From the NCBI GenBank assembly GCA_012934845.2, contig WNNJ02001359.1, positions 25,217 to 89,216 of the forward strand: 64,000 bases of DNA, in the 5' to 3' direction. Under the pieces are notes generated by a model. The model made no database searches and was not told the DNA's origin. It was given only the letters and a program-made list of their open reading frames with translations. This DNA comes from Pomphorhynchus laevis. Lineage: Eukaryota > Acanthocephala > Palaeacanthocephala > Echinorhynchida > Pomphorhynchidae. Positions 35,101 through 42,900 of the stretch are shown piece after piece. Each line of letters opens with the position of its first letter. The stretch's first letter is position 1. A program made the translations under genes and the position numbers.

Positions 35101-36708
35101 AATAAAGTAATTTATAATTATTTGGTAATTTATTTTAATAATAAAGTAATCGTAACTTATTCATTTATAAACTTTTGTTAATTTATTAAATATTGAAGTA
35201 ATTGTGAACTGTAATAAAGTAATTTATAATTATTTGGTAATTTATTTTAATAATAAAGTAATCGTAACTTATTCATTTATAAACTTTTGTTAATTTATTA
35301 AATATTGAAGTAATTGTGAACTGTAATAAAGTAATTTATAATTATTTGGTAATTTATTTTAATAATTAAGTAATCGTAACTTATTCATTTATAAACTTTT
35401 GTTAATTTATTAAAAAATCTATTTGTTTAAATACATGATTCTAATATGTGCATATTTATATGCACATTGTTTATCTGATTTTTTGATTTATTTATTCTGC
35501 ACCATACAAAACATAAATTATTTGTTTACCATTTTAATGTTTTTTTTTGAAATACATTTTTTTTAAATCTTTTGTCCGTTCTTTTAATTAAAATTCACAC
35601 TATCTAGCATCGCTGAAAATGTGGTCACATACAAAACATCTGTACTTTTATCTTCACGACATTTAAATCAGTTCATCCTTTTTTGAATCTATATTTTTAT
35701 GTTTTAATTTAATTATTAATTAAATAATTAATTTAATTTGTAGCGGATGCTAAAAATCAAGAAATTGATGAGTTAACTGAAAACAATCAAAATAATTTGG
35801 TTGGAAAGAAATTTAAGAATAAAAGCTCAGAAGATAAACAGCAGAGGTTGAATCATGACGATACTTTTGTGCATGGTAGCAAAGATGTTCAAGCTGGTGA
35901 AACTGTGTTTCTATCAAACCTTTCCCTTCACACAAGTGAACGTGCGATAGAAGATGTACTTTCTCATTTTGGTGAGATACGTTATGTTAAACTTGTTCGA
36001 GATAAAATAACTGGTAGATCGAAGGGATCCGCATTTGTTCGTTTTAAATCCAGTGACTACGTTGAATCAGTAATGCAATCGCTCGCTCATCAGGATAACA
36101 CAATTTCAATTGACTTGTCTGATGTCAAGGTTGCTAAGGCGATTCCACGATCCCAGCTGCTAAAACAAATACATGATAGAAGCAGCAACAAGACGATGAC
36201 TAATGAAGATCGGTCAGTGTTACTTGCACGTAAGGGCAATGTACCAGTAGATGAAGTTAAGTTCAAAGCGGATTTAATAAAGCGCGATAAGTTGAAATCC
36301 ATTAGAAAGGAAAAGCTGAAAAATCCGGCCGAATACTTTGTTTCTCCACTACGACTAGAAATTCATAATCTTCCATTTAGTTTCACAGATGAAAAACAGC
36401 TTCGCCAGATGGCAATGAATGCTTCAGGAAATATTAATGCCAAGCTCACGGAATGTAAGATTATAATGAGCAAAAAAACCTCAAAGGAGGATCAATCTGG
36501 CGGTCTTTCAGCAGGTCGAGCATTTGTTCAGTTTACTTCTGAGTCCGACGCAGAACACGCTTTGAATATTTTAAATAACAACCCGTACTTATTTCCTAAT
36601 TTACAACGGCGTCTGATCGTCATGTTTTCTATAGAAAATCGACGTGCCCTCAGGATTAAAAAGCGAATTAAAGAAAAGAATTTAGCCAAAATAAATCAAG
36701 CATTATAA
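19857..36708 (+). CDS. RBM28: RBM28/Nop4-like nucleolar RNA-binding protein, five-exon model
   Basis: Joined exons 19857-20117, 20169-20244, 23389-23481, 30603-30671 and 35744-36708 give one frame of 487 codons plus stop. Every junction is GT-AG and the phases agree (0, 1, 1, 1). Order: a Lys-rich linker (1-75); an RRM with RNP2 'IIIRNI' (79-84) and RNP1 'GFAFVTF', ending 'GRIIAVDWSVPKSVY'; an RRM at about 219-295 ('ETVFLSNLS', 'KGSAFVRF'); and a last RRM at about 369-465 ('LRLEIHNLPFSF', 'GRAFVQF') with a basic tail. 'AVDWSVPKS' and 'NNNPYLF...RRLIVMFS.ENRR' are RBM28 hallmarks (human RRM2 and RRM4 regions). The family works in the nucleolus in 60S ribosomal subunit assembly. Human RBM28 is about 760 residues with four RRMs; the counterpart of RRM1 is missing here. 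The ATG follows a good acceptor (ctatttctag at 19835-19844) and an in-frame TAG, so it could be the true start or an internal exon. Confidence 0.88.
20118..20168 (+). other. 51-bp intron of RBM28-like gene
   Basis: Begins gtatgc and ends aaattag. Removing it joins 'RNIPFT' to 'TTEKRLRKKVEQYGEISA' in frame, restoring the RRM. Reading through instead meets a stop within the intron. Confidence 0.85.
20169..20244 (+). CDS. RBM28: RBM28-like exon 2
   Basis: Encodes 'TEKRLRKKVEQYGEISAIN' and 'ILGGK', the helix 1-strand 2 part of the RRM. It ends in phase 1 (G|gtatca). Confidence 0.88.
20245..23388 (+). other. Intron 2 (3.1 kb), AT-rich, with Penelope-like 3'-end copies
   Basis: Mostly featureless AT-rich sequence. 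20540-20650 has short inverted and direct repeats ('agaaggtagc' and 'taccttctga'). 21655-21700 and 21905-21950 share a 'gattttgctttgataatt' repeat. From 22340 it holds minus-strand Penelope-like 3' ends, listed separately. Confidence 0.8.
22340..22920 (-). repeat. Penelope-like 3'-end copies, minus strand
   Basis: The first copy (about 22350-22800) begins with the family's 3' terminus in reverse ('atcagctaactgagtctacg') and runs to the coding-tail side ('aattgtttattatccata'). It contains about 75 bases of unrelated sequence in the middle. A second, truncated copy follows at about 22842-22920 ('aaataaaagtcaac', 'atttatgaat'). A bare terminus also occurs at 22008-22030. Confidence 0.75.
23389..23481 (+). 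CDS. RBM28: RBM28-like exon 3
   Basis: Encodes 'QINAGFAFVTFSELSQAANC', then 'IQNLNGSKLGG', with the RNP1 motif 'GFAFVTF'. The acceptor is cgctttag|GC and the donor G|gtatgt, phase 1 on both sides. Confidence 0.92.
24174..24790. repeat. Fold-back element with ~220-bp inverted arms
   Basis: The left arm (about 24174-24395) and right arm (about 24566-24790) are imperfect reverse complements. They are anchored by 'ctgctggatgcagaggagga' on the left against its reverse complement near 24690, and by 'gaattagcactaccgct' against 'agcggtagtgctaattc'. Between them (about 24440-24560) lies a third, direct copy of the start of the left arm. The same short peptide-like segment ('EEQRKALLDT' type) can be read in the copies, so the element may derive from a coding sequence, but I do not recognise it. 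Confidence 0.75.
24800..24905. repeat. Unidentified repeat, copy 2
   Basis: Shares 'cgtgaaatg.aggt' and 'agcagctgat' with copy 1 at 1566-1640, with similar spacing and a following 'ctga.tagtag' block. It lies between the fold-back element and the Penelope-like element. Confidence 0.55.
24955..25045 (-). mobile_element. Short Penelope-like N-terminal (CxC region) fragment
   Basis: About 80 bases closely match 29120-29205 on the same strand ('tattttcgagtattcatt', 'cgtgaccag', 'ggttgactata'). On the minus strand this is the 'YIIVNPRNQRL' segment of the fragment at 28.7-29.3 kb. It is cut at both ends. Confidence 0.65.
25313..27873 (+). mobile_element. Naiad-like Penelope-like element: reverse transcriptase and 3' end
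   Basis: A run of frames encodes a Penelope-like reverse transcriptase. In order: an N-terminal helical, basic region (25313-25858); 'TTIDKASNNFVIIFKK' near 26260; 'IPILYWNPKLNKN' near 26450 and 'KPRFICSAFKCLLKPLS' near 26500 (fingers); 'YDFSTLYTNL' near 26665 (motif A, catalytic Asp); 'KCVPLGGNSSPIIADLFLS' near 26910 (motif B); 'FRYIDDICVF' near 27045 (motif C, Asp pair); and a C-terminal domain ending at 27513. No GIY-YIG domain follows the reverse transcriptase. That fits the Naiad clade, known for an N-terminal GIY-YIG nuclease, or a nuclease-less form. The 3' UTR (27514-27873) ends 'acgtagactcagttagctga'. The copy is broken in several places. Confidence 0.85.
28030..28440 (-). repeat. 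Inverted copy of the Naiad-like 3' end
   Basis: Near-exact reverse complement of about 27495-27873, starting at the terminus 'caaatcagctaactgagt'. It forms a large palindrome of arms about 370 bases long with a spacer of about 160 bases. Confidence 0.85.
28470..28685 (-). repeat. Second inverted, shorter Naiad-like 3' end
   Basis: Starts with the same terminus ('aaatcagctaactgagtcta') and repeats about 210 bases of the 3' UTR to 'aacaacagacgttgtatta', where it is truncated. It stands in tandem with the copy at 28030-28440. Confidence 0.85.
28690..29270 (-). mobile_element. Penelope-like N-terminal CxC / GIY-YIG-like fragment
   Basis: The minus-strand frame 29228-29022 reads 'GLRPEIFKYIIVNPRNQRL', then 'ENRKYA'-like residues and a Cys cluster 'YEPCENKICETCVEIAPL'. 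It continues through breaks with 'YIG'-like remains and 'VINHSFTFKIFDDGLT', then 'STKEADIVVLPIKDFGAAS' and 'KATKMMKRYKYGEKILPDF'. The 'PCxxKxCxTC' block before a GIY-YIG-type domain is the arrangement I know from the N-terminus of Naiad-type Penelope-like elements. The family call is from memory of that pattern. Other explanations (another nuclease-bearing transposon) are possible. The fragment is opposite in strand to the reverse transcriptase at 25.3-27.5 kb. Confidence 0.5.
29920..30070 (+). repeat. Highly diverged Penelope-like 3'-end remnant
   Basis: Keeps only the skeleton 'cctgatatcatcaagatta', 'ctgttccttcggatgac', 'taatct' and 'ttctattcatcaatt'. It is much more diverged than the other copies. 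Confidence 0.45.
30603..30671 (+). CDS. RBM28: RBM28-like exon 4
   Basis: Encodes 'RIIAVDWSVPKSVYQRFQTS', the last strand of the RRM. The acceptor is aaatgtag|GA and the donor G|gttggt. 'AVDW.V.K' is the strongest RBM28 signature in the gene. Confidence 0.9.
31249..31452. repeat. Direct duplication, unit ~122 bp
   Basis: 'gaaagttatcc', 'ccggagatcttttgcatatt' and 'acatatcagagacat', ending 'gaaatgaccacaattta', occur at 31249-31330 and again at 31371-31452. Confidence 0.9.
32362..35414. repeat. Satellite 1: 27 regular units of 112 bp
   Basis: The word 'ataaacttttgttaatttat' recurs from 32367 to 35391, a span of 3024 bases, exactly 27 x 112. Where I checked successive units the period was 112 with no indel. 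The units are nearly identical. Variants are single-base: 'gaactg' or 'gaaatg', 'aataaag' or 'aattaag', 'attatttgg' or 'attttttgg'. The array starts at 'catttataaac' and breaks off after 'taatttattaaa'. It lies within intron 4 of the RBM28-like gene. Confidence 0.97.
35744..36708 (+). CDS. RBM28: RBM28-like exon 5 (last exon, two RRMs)
   Basis: A single 965-base exon from taatttgtag|CG to the TAA at 36706-36708. It carries an acidic and Asn-rich linker, an RRM ('ETVFLSNLSLHTSERAIED', 'SKGSAFVRF'), a helical basic linker and the last RRM ('LRLEIHNLPFSFTDEKQLR', 'AGRAFVQFTSESDAEHAL', 'NNNPYLFPNLQRRLIVMF'). The unusually long RRM loop is typical of RBM28 RRM4. The tail is basic ('RIKKRIKEKN'), fitting a nucleolar protein. 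Confidence 0.93.
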
Positions 36709-37140
36709 CATTTTAATTTTGACATTAAAAGTTGTAATTTACGTTTTGTATTAAAAAGTCATGAGTTTCATTTTTTGAATCTTAAATGCTTTTGTTTTAA
36801 TTGAATTTAATCGATATTGAAAATATCACAAATTGTGATATTTTATTTGTCACTTATTAACACACATTTAACTTTGCATTATTTTATAAATAAATTAAAT
36901 ATTTATGCTTACATTTTGATTTAATATTTATTTTAGTTTTTACAATCTAAAATAAAAATGAATAATCATTTAATAATAAAATGAATATTTTATAAATATT
37001 TATCTATAATGTATTTATTTATTATTAATACATTGTATATAAAATAAGTAATGATATATTTTAATGATATATTAATCATTAAAATATAGGTAAATAGTGT
37101 ATTTTAATTTTTGAAAATATCCATTTTGTTCTCTTTATAT
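36709..37140. other. 3' flank of the RBM28-like gene, AT-rich
   Basis: Contains 'ataaattaaat' and similar A/T words. A polyadenylation hexamer cannot be singled out, because AATAAA-like words are everywhere. No gene was seen. Confidence 0.4.
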
Positions 37141-37144
37141 AAAT

Positions 37145-38340
37145 AAAATATTTATGGAACGAAGAAAAATATTTTTATACAACGAAACGTTTATGTCAGA
37201 TATTTCGATAGCAACTGCTATCATCGTCCGGAAACTACAAAAAATTTACTAAAGTTGCCATTTATACAAGTTACAATAAAACATGAAACAAACTTCAAAG
37301 AAAAACATTACAAGCACACATTCGCACATATTCTATACAAGGTTTTTTTTGTAAAAAACAAACTTCAAAGAAAAAAGATTACAAACACACACTCACACGC
37401 ATTCTATACAAGGTTTTTTTAAAAAACAAATTTCAGAGAAAAAGAACCGCAACCCAAGATTAAAAGGAAAAAATATATTAAAAAAATTATCAAAAATTAT
37501 AATAATGAGATAAAATATATATTGCGTAAAATTGATACCAAAAAACAGACAAATATAATTAACCAAGTTCAATAGGGATTACAACTAATTAAAAACTAAT
37601 AGGAAATTTTTAAATTAAAATCATATTTATTATTAGGTAAAATGGTATTCTTATTAATAAAATATACCTCCTGTATTATACGAGAAAGATAATCACTTTC
37701 ATATGATAAAATTGAAGCGTCATCGAAGTTCATATTATGACCTAAATTCAATACATGTTGTGATATAGCACCCACCATATTACCCCGTTAAATATTATAT
37801 TTCTGTTGTGACATACGCTTTTCCAATCCTTGTCCAGTTTGAATAATATACGAGGAGGAACAGTTATCACAGGGTATCTTATAGACAACGGACATTTCAT
37901 TAAATTTTGGTTTTAATTTAAAAATGTTATGCAATTTAGGCAATTTTTTATTGTAAATTATTACATCCGTAGTATTACTAGATATTTTAATTTTATTTTT
38001 AAATTTATTAAATAAGAAGTTCCATTATTTAATAAAATGAATTCCGAGATATATTTTTGTTTCGAAGGTCCAAAATATTTCTTTCTTTTCACAACACCAC
38101 AACTTTCATAGTAAGCTTTTTAATAGCCCATTCGGGAAAACCCCTGTTGACCAAACCAAAACGAATAATCGAATAACTCTCTTTTAATAAATTGTCCTTC
38201 GAGCAAATCATTCTAGCTCGGTGAAAAAGGGACATTGCAGCTGCAATCAACCATTTTTTGGGTACATAGGAGTTCCAAGATGAAATTTCAGGTAATAGTT
38301 CGGTCTTCCGAAAAACTGTAGTTTTTCGGAAGACCGAACT
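37145..38340 (-). mobile_element. Penelope-like element, 3' half with C-terminal GIY-YIG nuclease
   Basis: The minus strand reads, from about 38280 down: 'KKWLIAAAMSLFHRARMICS', then 'LVNRGFPEWAIKKL' (the linker after the reverse transcriptase in Penelope-like elements), a basic stretch, and a GIY-YIG domain near 37880-37790 ('VPCDNCSSSYIIQTGQGLEK', with 'YIIQTGQ' for the usual YIGQTG). Next comes 'AISQHVLNLGHNMNFDDASI' and 'YLSRIIQEVYFI' (37778-37596), matching the nuclease end (His and Glu present). The 3' UTR holds about three ~70-bp repeats (37289-37440), then an inverted 'gatagcaactgctatc' motif near 37207, typical of such ends. This is the canonical C-terminal-nuclease type, different from the element at 25.3 kb. 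It is 5'-truncated and broken in several places. Confidence 0.8.
38297..38340. repeat. Perfect 21-bp-stem hairpin at a retroelement 5' truncation point
   Basis: 'agttcggtcttccgaaaaac' plus t (38297-38317) and its exact reverse complement (38320-38340) are separated by only two bases (gt). It coincides with the truncated 5' end of the Penelope-like piece. Confidence 0.95.
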
Positions 38341-39967
38341 TTAGTTTTTAAAACTTAAAAACTTTAGTTTTTTAGTAAGTTTAAATTGTAAAAGTAACAC
38401 AAATACTAAAAAATATTACCTACAAAAGAGAAGGCTATTTTATAATTTAATAAATAATTTTAAATGTATGATTTAAATCCTTATCTTCGTAATTAAATAA
38501 TTTTGTACTCTTAAATATAAATACTCCTTTAAATTAATATTTATATGTTATTGTTGAAATATCCCTGGAGTACAATCTCGGGATGCTTTTTCAAAAACAC
38601 AAAATATATTGATTTTACCCCGAATGTAATCTTCTTTGATAATAATATTTATAAAAAATATATATTATAAATATATATTAAATATTCACATTAATTATTA
38701 TATTATATATAAATATTATAAAAAATATAATATTTATATTATATCATACATTAAATATAAAAACTATGCTTATCACATAAGTGCTAAAATATAAAATATT
38801 TGGAATATAATCCAAATATAATTTCTAATTACAAAGCGTGGAATATTTAAATATATTGAAGCGATTTACAATGCGTTAAAACAACAGCTTAAATTTTATT
38901 GAAAAATTAATTTATTTAAAATTAATTTATATAAATAATAGCTGATAAACTGTTTATATGTTGACTTTTGCTTGAATGCATTTGAACTTAGTCACGTGTA
39001 AACTTAGTGACTAGAGTAATATGACAGTTTGCAACTACAACGCTGTCAATTCAAAGTCTACTTTTCATATCAAATTGTTTGATTCAAGTTCTTGTTCAAT
39101 TTGCTTCATTTAGTAAATTATTAATAATTTGATAAAAAAATATTATGTTTGATATTATATTGTATTTTTTATTATATTTAATCATTCTAATGATTTGAAA
39201 ATTGCGAATTATTACCTATATTTTAGATACGCGAATAGTCATGACAACAGTTGGTTCAAATGTATTTTCCTTCGTGATGAGACATTGTAGGTATATCATT
39301 TTAATAAAACAAAGGATTTTGCGAGGCATTCTTAATTTCATTTAAACCATTTAGACTAAACAATGGCATAAATTCCATAGTCTAATAATATTGTTTTATC
39401 TTTCGCAAATTAACGAATGATTCAAACAATTTTATATTAGCCTAATCATTTGATAGAAATATAATACTTTAATTTACTTGGTTAAAATACATTGATTAAA
39501 TAGGAACATTGATTTACTGCTTATTACCTTCGCAAACAATTTGATTGCTGGCGATGATTTTCAGAATTTCACGAGAACGTAAAATGGCATCGATGACCGC
39601 GATATAGAAGGAATTAATTAGTGGGTTTTTCATAAATATTCTAAGGTAATAGAAGCTTATAACAAGGATAATGAAAAAAAACATTATTTTTATACCGCAT
39701 AAAGTTTTGTTTCCGTTATATGCTCCGAGGGTCGTTGCAAATCCTTGTATTGCAGTGAAATTTTATAGTCATTGCTACCGAAATATATCACAGTTAGAAA
39801 TATATCATAAAACCAAAAAATTTCTTATACGATTAAAAACTATAAATATATTTTTTATTTTCCCCGTGCTTTTGTGACATACTGAATAAAGTATGTTTTC
39901 TTCTTTTTTTACTTAGGTTATCCAGCTGCAAAGATTTAAAAAATTGAATAGTACTTCCATCAATTGT
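38341..39967. other. AT-rich intergenic stretch
   Basis: No supported gene. A weak first-exon candidate lies at 39241-39290 (ATG frame of 16 codons 'MTTVGSNVFSFVMRHC', preceded by ttttag and followed by gtatat). An open frame at 39671-39877 has no recognised domain. Confidence 0.35.
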
Positions 39968-42900
39968 AAAGCGAATAAACTCGTTCAATACAATGTACGG
40001 CTTTTAATTAAAACTTTCATTTCATTCTTTTGTCAGATCTGTAAATTTAAAGAAGCTCAAAAGATTGTTTTAATTTCAAATAATATAGTTAATCTTTCGT
40101 TATCGAAACTGATTAAGTTCGATTTAGCGAATAAAGTCTGTTCAATACAATGTACGGCTTTTAATTAAAACTTTCATTTCATTCTTTTGTCAGATCTGTA
40201 AATTTAAAGAAGCTCAAAAGATTGTTTTAATTTAAAATAATATAGTTAATCTTTCGTTATCAAACTGATTAAGTTCGATTTAGCGAATAAAGTCTGTTCA
40301 ATACAATGTACGGCTTTTAATTAAAACTTTCTTTTCATTCTTTTGTCAGATCTGCAAATTTAAAGAAGCTCAAAAGATTGTTTTAATTTAAAATAATATA
40401 GTTAATCTTTCGTTATCGAACTGATTAAGTTCGATTTAGCGAATAAAGTCTGTTCAATACAATGTACGGCTTTTAATTAAAACTTTCATTTCATTCTTTT
40501 GTCAGATCTGTAAATTTAAAGAAGCTCAAAAGATTGTTTTAATTTAAAATAATATAGTTAATCTTTCGTTATCGAACTGATTAAGTTCGATTTAGAGAAT
40601 AAAGTATGTTCAATACAATGTACGGCTTTTAATTAAAACTTTCATTTTATTCTTTTGTCAGATCTGTAAATTTAAAGAAGCTCAAAAGATTGTTTTAATT
40701 TAAAATAATATAGTTAATCTTTCGTTATCGAACTGATTAAGTTCGATTTAGCGAATAAAGTATGTCCAATACAATGTACGGCTTTTAATTAAAACTTTCA
40801 TTTCATTCTTTTGTCAGATCTGTAAATTTAAAGAAGCTCAAAAGATTGTTTTAATTTAAAAAAATATAGTTTATCTTTCGTTATCGAACTGATTAAGTTC
40901 GATTTAGAGAATAAAGTATGTTCAATACAATGTACGGCTTTTAATTAAAACTTTCATTTCATTCTTTTGTCAGATCTGTAAATTTAAAGAAGCTCAAAAG
41001 ATTGTTTTTATTTCAAATAATATAGTTAATCTTTCGTTATCGAACTGATTAAGTTCGATTTAGCGAATAAAGTCTGTTCAATACAATGTACGGCTTTTAA
41101 TTAAAACTTTCATTTCATTCTTTTGTCAGATCTGTAAATTTAAAGAAGCTCAAAAGATTGTTTTTATTTAAAATAATATAGTTAATCTTTCGTTATCAAA
41201 CTGATTAAGTTCGATTTAGCGAATAAAGTCTGTTCAATACAATGTACGGCTTTTAATTAAAACTTTCATTTCATTCTTTTGTCAGATCTGTAAATTTAAA
41301 GAAGCTCAAAAGATTGTTTTAATTTCAAATAATATAGTTAATCTTTCGTTATCGAACTGATTAAGTTCGATTTAGCGAATAAAGTCTGTTCAATACAATG
41401 TACTGCTTTTAATTAAAACTTTCTTTTCATTCTTTTGAATGAAAAGAATGTCAGATCTGTAAATTTAAAGAAGCTCAAAAGATTGTTTTAATTTAAAATA
41501 ATATAGTTAATCTTTCGTTATCGAACTGATTAAGTTCGATTTAGCGAATAAAGTCTGTTCAATACAATGTACGGCTTTTAATTAAAACTTTCATTTCATT
41601 CTTTTGTCAGATCTGTAAATTTAAAGAAGCTCAAAAGATTGTTTTTATTTAAAATAATATAGTTAATCTTTCGTTATCGAACTGATTAAGTTCGATTTAG
41701 CGAATAAAGTCTGTTCAATACAATGTACGGCTTTTAATTAAAACTTTCTTTTCATTCTTTTGTCAGATCTGCAAATTTAAAGAAGCTCAAAAGATTGTTT
41801 TAATTTAAAATAATATAGTTAATCTTTCGTTATCGAACTGATTAAGTTCGATTTAGCGAATAAAGTCTGTTCAATACAATGTACGGCTTTTAATTAAAAC
41901 TTTCTTTTCATTCTTTTGTCAGATCTGTAAATTTAAAGAAGCTCAAAATATTGTTTTAATTTAAAATAATATAGTTAATCTTTCGTTATCGAACTGATTA
42001 AGTTCGATTTAGCGAATAAAGTCTGTTCAATACAATGTACGGCTTTTAATTAAAACTTTCTTTTCATTCTTTTGTCAGATCTGTAAATTTAAAGAAGCTC
42101 AAAAGATTGTTTTAATTTAAAATAATATAGTTAATCTTTCGTTATCGAACTGATTAAGTTCGATTTAGCGAATAAAGTCTGTTCAATACAATGTACGGCT
42201 TTTAATTAAAACTTTCATTTCATTCTTTTGTCAGATCTGTAAATTTAAAGAAGCTCAAAAGATTGTTTTTATTTAAAATAATATAGTTAATCTTTCGTTA
42301 TCGAACTGATTAAGTTCGATTTAGCGAATAAAGTCTGTTCAATACAATGTACGGCTTTTAATTAAAACTTTCTTTTCATTCTTTTGTCAGATCTGCAAAT
42401 TTAAAGAAGCTCAAAATATTGTTTTAATTTAAAATAATATAGTTAATCTTTCGTTATCGAACTGATTAAGTTCGATTAGCGAATAAAGTATGTTCAATAC
42501 AATGTACGGCTTTTAATTAAAACTTTCATTTCATTCTTTTGTCAGATCTGTAAATTTAAAGAAGCTCAAAAGATTGTTTTAATTTAAAAAAATATAGTTT
42601 ATCTTTCGTTATCGAACTGATTAAGTTCGATTTAGAGAATAAAGTATGTTCAATACAATGTACGGCTTTTAATTAAAACTTTCATTTCATTCTTTTGTCA
42701 GATCTGTAAATTTAAAGAAGCTCAAAAGATTGTTTTTATTTCAAATAATATAGTTAATCTTTCGTTATCGAACTGATTAAGTTCGATTTAGCGAATAAAG
42801 TCTGTTCAATACAATGTACGGCTTTTAATTAAAACTTTCATTTCATTCTTTTGTCAGATCTGTAAATTTAAAGAAGCTCAAAAGATTGTTTTAATTTAAA

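Larger units (their letters stand above)
30672..35743 (+). other. Intron 4 (5.1 kb), mostly satellite
   Basis: AT-rich intron containing the 122-bp duplication (31249-31452) and the 27 x 112-bp satellite (32362-35414). The acceptor is taatttgtag|CG. No coding potential was seen. Confidence 0.85.

Noticed and set aside
39241-39290. Candidate first coding exon 'MTTVGSNVFSFVMRHC'.
   Set aside because: Splice-like borders are present, but I could find no following exon in a matching phase and no family match. Kept only as a note.
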